Source: Asticcacaulis sp.
GTDB lineage: Bacteria > Pseudomonadota > Alphaproteobacteria > Caulobacterales > Caulobacteraceae
Direction of reading: 5' to 3'
Assembly (NCBI RefSeq): GCF_020217185.1
Contig: NZ_JAIWNX010000028.1
Coordinates: 1 to 10,000 of the forward strand
DNA: 10,000 nucleotides
Below, piece by piece: positions 6,391 through 10,000 of this stretch (position 1 is its first letter; the number at the start of each line of letters is the position of its first letter). The notes under the pieces are model-generated. The model was not told the DNA's origin. It worked only from the letters and a program-made list of their open reading frames with translations, and did no database searches. The translations under genes were made by a program, and so were the position numbers.

Positions 6391-9291
6391 TTATGCGCCG
6401 CCTGTCAAGCGGGAGAGCGCCGCAGAATAGTTGGAAGCCTGGGCATTCCAGTAGGCGGCCGAACCGGCTGAACTGGTCTTCTTCTTGCTGTCGTCCGATG
6501 AGGTCGTATCTTCGCCATAGCGCAGGTAACGATAGGCGGAACGGACGTTTTTCAGGGCATCGTCCAGCGTCTTGATCGCCGCCGCGATGCTTTCCTCCGA
6601 GTTCAGATTGACGTCGGCATTGAACTTCAGGCCAAACAGCTTTTCGGTATCCGTCTTTGTCTTTTTCGAGGAAGACGAAGAGGAGGTGTCCTCCGCCGTG
6701 CGGACCAGACCTTCGGTCAGCCCCAGCCCTTCGAGCGCGTCCTTGCCCGCCGGACCCTTGACAATTTCCATCTGGCTGGTCTTGTTCTGCGGCTCGATAA
6801 CCAGTTGCGACTCGGCCTTGCCGGTCACCTTGGCCACCGTCACCTTGAGCTTGTACCCCGCCGCGCGCTGGATCTTTTTGGCCAGCGTGTCCAGCGTGTC
6901 ATTGGCCTCGATCATAATCTTTTTCTGCGAGCCACCGGCATCGCGCAGATAGAAGGAGTCCCCGGCCCGCACCGAAGTCCCTGAGGTCAGGAGCGTCGAA
7001 TCCTTATACTCGATCGTGCCGCTGGGCAGGCCCAGCTTGTCCAGCACCGAGGCCCCATTGGTCGTGACAGCCATGGCCTGCGGATCGACCTCACCGTCCT
7101 TGCCCGAATAGCGCTGGCTCCATTCGACCGCGCCACTTGCCACGTCCATGCGCGCCAGATAGGCGTCGGCTTCGCCGATCTTCGTCGTGCCGTCGATCTC
7201 GCCTTCGGTCTGCCCGGCGAAGTAAACCTTGCCGTCGGTGAACTGCACCTTGACGTTCTTTTCTTCCCCTGCCCCGCCATAATAGACGACCTTATCGCCA
7301 GCGGTGGAGGCGAAATCCGTCGAGACGGTGGCGGCAAAGGCGTCGGAATGCCCGTGGAAAGCGGTGCTGCCCGATCCGCCGCCCAGAATACTGTCATTGC
7401 CGGTCGAACCACCGACATAGACCTTGCCGTTATAGACGTCGATGGCGCCGATCTGCCCGCCCCCCAGACCGCCCAGATTGCGGGTGCCCGTCAGGGTTGG
7501 CTTGGCCGGGTCGCTGATATCATAGGCGCGCAGGACGATATTGCCGTCTTCCACACCGGCGGCGTAGAGCGTATTGCCATCGACCTTGATCGCGCTGGCC
7601 TGATCCGTGCCGGAGGTACCATATTGCACCGTGGCGGTCGCCTTTCCGGTCGAATCAAAACTGCGGATATAGGCGTCCCAGCCACCCGCCGAACCGACTC
7701 CGCCCTGCATGACGCTACGCGTCTTGCCGGCCACCTGAACCGAGCCATCCGACCCGAAGGTCACCGCCAGAGCGGCATCTTCATCGGTGGACCCAAAGCG
7801 CTTGGTCCACATTTCCTGACCGGCAGAATCAAACACGGTGACAAAACTGTCGGCAACCGTCTTGTTCGTGCCGGACGTCCCGCTGTCTTCCTTGGTCGAG
7901 GTCGTGGTGAAGGTCTTGCCATCCACCGTGTAGCTTGAGGTCGTGGTGGTAACGGTCGAAAGCGTACCGGTCACCGACCCGGCAATGGCGACCTTGCCAT
8001 CATCGCCGACGCTCAGCGCGTAGCCGGTGGCACTGTCGGCCGCGCCCAGGGTGCGGGCATAGACGACATTACCGGCCGAATCGTACTTGATCAGGGCGAC
8101 GTCCTGCGTGCCCTTGATCGTCTGACCCTCCGTGGTGCCATCGACATCGGCCAGCACATAGACCGAGCCATCCGGCCCGGAAACCGTCTGATGCACGGTC
8201 TTGATCGCGCCTTCAAGGTCGTTCTGGACGCTGCGGCCCGCCGTCCAGAAGGTATCGCCGGGTGCCGACACCGTATCGCCACCCGTGCTGAACTTCACCA
8301 TGCCGGTGGTCTGCTTGGGCGTGACGGTCTCGAACTTTTTGGTTTCCTTGTTGTATTTCGTGGTCTTGTCGGTATCGCCCGTCTTCTGCACGACAAAAAC
8401 CGAGTCCCCGGTGGGCGCGGCACTAAAGGTAAGGGCCTCCGTAGAGTCGCCCTGTATCTTCAAGGAAAACGTGTCGGGATTGGTGCCAACCTTGACCGTC
8501 TTGCCATTCACCTCAACCGTCTTGTCACCGCCCGCCGTCCGCTGCACGGCGAACTTGGTCGAAAGCCCCGCCGCTTTCAGCTTGTCGTTGATATAGGTGA
8601 CGACGCTCGACATCGAGCGGGTTTCACTACCCATTTCCGCAAGGTCGATATGAACATTGATCGGGTCCGTCGTCCCCGTCCGCTTGACCGAAATGTCAAA
8701 GGCCACATCGCCCTTGAAGGCCTCGACCTCACTGGTCGCCGTGCCCGAATGGATGTCCTTGGCGAAATAGGCCGTATCGGTGCGGGCGATGCCCACGGTC
8801 GATTTCAGCTTGTCGGTAATGGTCCCCTGCACAAGGTCCAGATGCTCGTAATCCGCATCCTTGACGTAGGTGCTGACCTCGCCGATGCCGGAATCGAATC
8901 GACGGCGCAGCGTATTGAGTTCCGTCTTGTTGCTGATCGAGTCAGGATTGCTCCCCGTCAGAATCGACTGTGCCTTGGCCGCCACGGCGCGCAGGGAGTT
9001 CAGTCCGGTATAGAGGGTGTAGAGCTTTTTGTAGTCGGTAGATGCGCCAGCCAGATCGAGATTGACCGCCGATTCGCGAATAAAGCTCTTACCCGCCAGT
9101 ATGTTCTTGACCAGAGTGTCGTCGGGCGTGCCGCCCTTTTCCCACGGCGCGGTTGGCGCGCGCGTAGTGCCCGTAGGGCTGGTCGCCGTCGTCTGCGCAG
9201 CCGTATTGGCCGTACCGGAAGTGGCACGGGTCTTCGAGTTGAAATAACTCGTCAACAGGCTGGTATCGAACGACACGGTCATAAGGGCCAT
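6391..9291 (-). CDS. flaEY: FlaEY-like flagellar regulatory/accessory protein
   Basis: This 966-residue protein matches the length and character of the Caulobacter FlaEY protein, linked by genetics to normal flagellin production, and lies directly downstream of a flagellin gene, as flaEY lies within a flagellin cluster there. There is no signal peptide or membrane segment. A Thr/Ala/Ser-rich N-terminus (about 20-50) precedes a helical part (60-150). Residues about 195-250 (DISVKRTGT...VVTYINDKLKAAGL) resemble a flagellin/hook-protein IN motif. About 360-745 hold four or five repeats of the type DAYxxxxDxxGxxxWxxxxGgxgxDxAxAVxxxxDGxVxVAGxT, like SBBP beta-propeller blades. A second IN-like segment (about 783-833, with NDTLDTLAKKIQRAAG) follows, then Ser/Lys-rich linkers and a helical C-terminus. 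The start is uncertain: GTG 9297, ATG 9291 and ATG 9282 all lack a good ribosome site. The family name rests on memory of the family plus context; the repeats are directly visible. Confidence 0.75.
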   Translation of the reverse strand: MALMTVSFDTSLLTSYFNSKTRATSGTANTAAQTTATSPTGTTRAPTAPWEKGGTPDDTLVKNILAGKSFIRESAVNLDLAGASTDYKKLYTLYTGLNSLRAVAAKAQSILTGSNPDSISNKTELNTLRRRFDSGIGEVSTYVKDADYEHLDLVQGTITDKLKSTVGIARTDTAYFAKDIHSGTATSEVEAFKGDVAFDISVKRTGTTDPINVHIDLAEMGSETRSMSSVVTYINDKLKAAGLSTKFAVQRTAGGDKTVEVNGKTVKVGTNPDTFSLKIQGDSTEALTFSAAPTGDSVFVVQKTGDTDKTTKYNKETKKFETVTPKQTTGMVKFSTGGDTVSAPGDTFWTAGRSVQNDLEGAIKTVHQTVSGPDGSVYVLADVDGTTEGQTIKGTQDVALIKYDSAGNVVYARTLGAADSATGYALSVGDDGKVAIAGSVTGTLSTVTTTTSSYTVDGKTFTTTSTKEDSGTSGTNKTVADSFVTVFDSAGQEMWTKRFGSTDEDAALAVTFGSDGSVQVAGKTRSVMQGGVGSAGGWDAYIRSFDSTGKATATVQYGTSGTDQASAIKVDGNTLYAAGVEDGNIVLRAYDISDPAKPTLTGTRNLGGLGGGQIGAIDVYNGKVYVGGSTGNDSILGGGSGSTAFHGHSDAFAATVSTDFASTAGDKVVYYGGAGEEKNVKVQFTDGKVYFAGQTEGEIDGTTKIGEADAYLARMDVASGAVEWSQRYSGKDGEVDPQAMAVTTNGASVLDKLGLPSGTIEYKDSTLLTSGTSVRAGDSFYLRDAGGSQKKIMIEANDTLDTLAKKIQRAAGYKLKVTVAKVTGKAESQLVIEPQNKTSQMEIVKGPAGKDALEGLGLTEGLVRTAEDTSSSSSSKKTKTDTEKLFGLKFNADVNLNSEESIAAAIKTLDDALKNVRSAYRYLRYGEDTTSSDDSKKKTSSAGSAAYWNAQASNYSAALSRLTGGA

Positions 9292-9307
9292 TGTCACAGA
9301 TCAAAGC

Positions 9308-9321
9308 TTAAGAAGCGTTAA
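9308..9321. promoter_or_regulatory. CtrA-like TTAA pair upstream of flaEY (tentative)
   Basis: TTAA (9308-9311) and TTAA (9318-9321) are separated by six bases, about 17-30 bases upstream of the flaEY start. The CtrA consensus in Caulobacter is TTAA-N7-TTAA, so the spacing is one short. CtrA controls many flagellar genes in this family, which makes the site worth noting but not secure. Confidence 0.25.
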
Positions 9322-9330
9322 CCCGCAGCA

Positions 9331-9382
9331 AAAAGGGTGAGATCATTATGATTTCTCATAGAAACATAATGATCTCGCTTTT
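9331..9382. repeat. Large two-tier inverted repeat upstream of flaEY
   Basis: The arms GAGATCATTATG (9339-9350) and CATAATGATCTC (9365-9376) are perfect 12-base complements. After a single unpaired A (9351), TTTCT (9352-9356) and AGAAA (9360-9364) extend the stem to a 3-base CAT loop. AAAAG (9331-9335) and CTTTT (9378-9382) can pair outside. On the minus strand the stem is followed by ACCCTTTTT, so it could terminate or attenuate transcription entering flaEY, whose start lies about 40 bases further on. It could also be an operator. Confidence 0.65.
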
Positions 9383-9401
9383 GTTTAGCCCCTCGCCGGG
9401 C

Positions 9402-9439
9402 GGTGGCTTCGCCACCTTGGCCGCCGCCTCAATGGCGGC
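9402..9439. repeat. Two adjacent GC-rich hairpins
   Basis: GGTGGC-TTC-GCCACC (9402-9416) and GCCGCC-TCAAT-GGCGGC (9423-9439) are perfect 6-base stems separated by six bases. Neither is followed by a T-run. They lie between the flagellin terminator and the AT-rich hairpin at 9331-9382. They may be a small palindromic intergenic element; their role is unknown. Confidence 0.5.
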
Positions 9440-9442
9440 TTG

Positions 9443-9473
9443 AAGAAAAAACCCGCCGGATGCCGGCGGGTTT
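9443..9473 (-). terminator. Rho-independent terminator of the flagellin gene
   Basis: On the minus strand AAACCCGCCGG and CCGGCGGGTTT form a perfect 11-base stem (9449-9459 with 9463-9473) around a 3-base loop, and the T-run continues beyond the stem toward 9443. It starts about 25 bases after the flagellin stop codon. Confidence 0.92.
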
Positions 9474-9497
9474 GCTCAGACTGCCTAAAGTAAGCGC

Positions 9498-10000
9498 CTA
9501 CTGGAAGAGTCGGAGGATGGCCTGCGGCGACTGGTTGGCAATCGACAGGGCCTGCGTGCCCAGCTGTTGCTGCACCTGAAGGGCCTGCAAGCGGGCACTT
9601 TCCTTGGCCAGATCGGCATCAACCAGGTTACCGATACCGACTTCGATAGCGCCGGAGAGTTTGGCGACGAAGTTTTGACGCCCCTCGATCTGCTTGGCTT
9701 CCGAACCCAGTGCGGCAAGGCTGGCATTAACGTTATTGATCGAGGCATCCAGACGGGCCAGAGCCGATGTCGCCCGGGTCAGGGTCAGCACATTGGCCGC
9801 CGCCGACAGGGTAATGATCGTGCCCCCAAGACTGAAATTGCGCGACGAGAGGGTTACGACCGAGCTGCCATCGGCATTATCTATAAATTTAATGCCATTC
9901 GTGATCGTGCCGTTAAGCAGGTTGGTGCCATCGAAAGACGAATTGGCTACGGCATGGCTGATCTGACGGAGAAGTTCGCGGAAATCACCATTCAGAGCGT
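9498..10000 (-). CDS. Flagellin, C-terminal part (runs off the right edge)
   Basis: Flagellin is the filament subunit, exported through the flagellar type III apparatus. About 166 residues are visible, ending at the TAG at 9498-9500; the N-terminal D0/D1 part lies beyond base 10000. The frame from the edge reads ALNGDFRELLRQISHAV, then SSFDGTNLLNG (a typical flagellin core motif), a short surface-exposed part (NGTITNGIKFIDNADGSS), and the C-terminal coiled-coil part with ARLDASINNVNASLAALG. It ends in LGTQALSIANQSPQAILRLFQ, the conserved D0 end. The variable region is very short, as in the small flagellins of Caulobacter (fljJ/K/L/M/N/O type); the exact paralogue cannot be named. A strong terminator follows. 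Confidence 0.95.
   Translation of the reverse strand, partial: ALNGDFRELLRQISHAVANSSFDGTNLLNGTITNGIKFIDNADGSSVVTLSSRNFSLGGTIITLSAAANVLTLTRATSALARLDASINNVNASLAALGSEAKQIEGRQNFVAKLSGAIEVGIGNLVDADLAKESARLQALQVQQQLGTQALSIANQSPQAILRLFQ

Noticed and set aside
8191..9321. Plus-strand open frame (376 codons) opposite flaEY
   Set aside because: It shows the same mirror-image composition with many Arg, Gly and His, lacks recognisable domains, and overlaps a well-supported repeat protein.
9400..9414. Possible sigma-54 promoter for flaEY (minus strand TGGC with GC at -12 spacing)
   Set aside because: The GG and GC have the right spacing, but only about half of the consensus bases match and the site falls inside a perfect GC hairpin, which explains the match by itself.
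9498..9791. Short flagellin-like gene starting at 9791
   Set aside because: The same frame stays open to the window edge with flagellin sequence throughout, so this is an internal GTG, not a separate small gene.

Overview
The window looks like chromosome from an alphaproteobacterium of the Caulobacteraceae, most likely Asticcacaulis or a close relative. The pointers are a gyrA-coaD-cyclophilin gene string, an ssb next to it, a FlaEY-type protein beside a short flagellin gene, moderately high GC, and GANTC (CcrM-type) and TTAA (CtrA-type) motifs in the intergenic regions. The genus is an inference from gene content and order, not from a search. No mobile element, CRISPR array, tRNA or rRNA was seen.

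Almost everything is on the minus strand, so genes read from high to low coordinates. From the right edge: the C-terminal part of a flagellin gene (9498 to the edge) with a strong terminator; a 200-base intergenic stretch full of hairpins; a long FlaEY-like protein (6391-9291); then two small, tightly coupled genes of unknown function, a single-pass membrane protein with six cysteines (5695-6345) and a lipoprotein (5238-5684). Next come ssb (4585-5103), with its own candidate promoter and terminator, and a 326-base gap holding the gyrA control region. Last is the operon gyrA (1502-4258), coaD (976-1467) and a secreted cyclophilin (143-976), in which coaD and the cyclophilin share one base (TAATG). 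A two-way terminator at 93-122 separates that operon from the tail of a convergent plus-strand gene (1-88).

Functionally there are two blocks. The right block is flagellar (filament subunit plus a large accessory protein with beta-propeller-like repeats). The left block is housekeeping: single-strand DNA binding, DNA supercoiling, coenzyme A synthesis and periplasmic protein folding. The two small envelope genes between the blocks are the least understood. The most interesting non-coding signals are a long hairpin containing a GANTC site in the gyrA leader, a promoter with a LexA-like repeat upstream of ssb, and a large two-tier hairpin upstream of flaEY. I did not find a convincing wholly new system. 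The FlaEY-like protein, its hairpin-rich leader and the coupled small-gene pair are the best leads.
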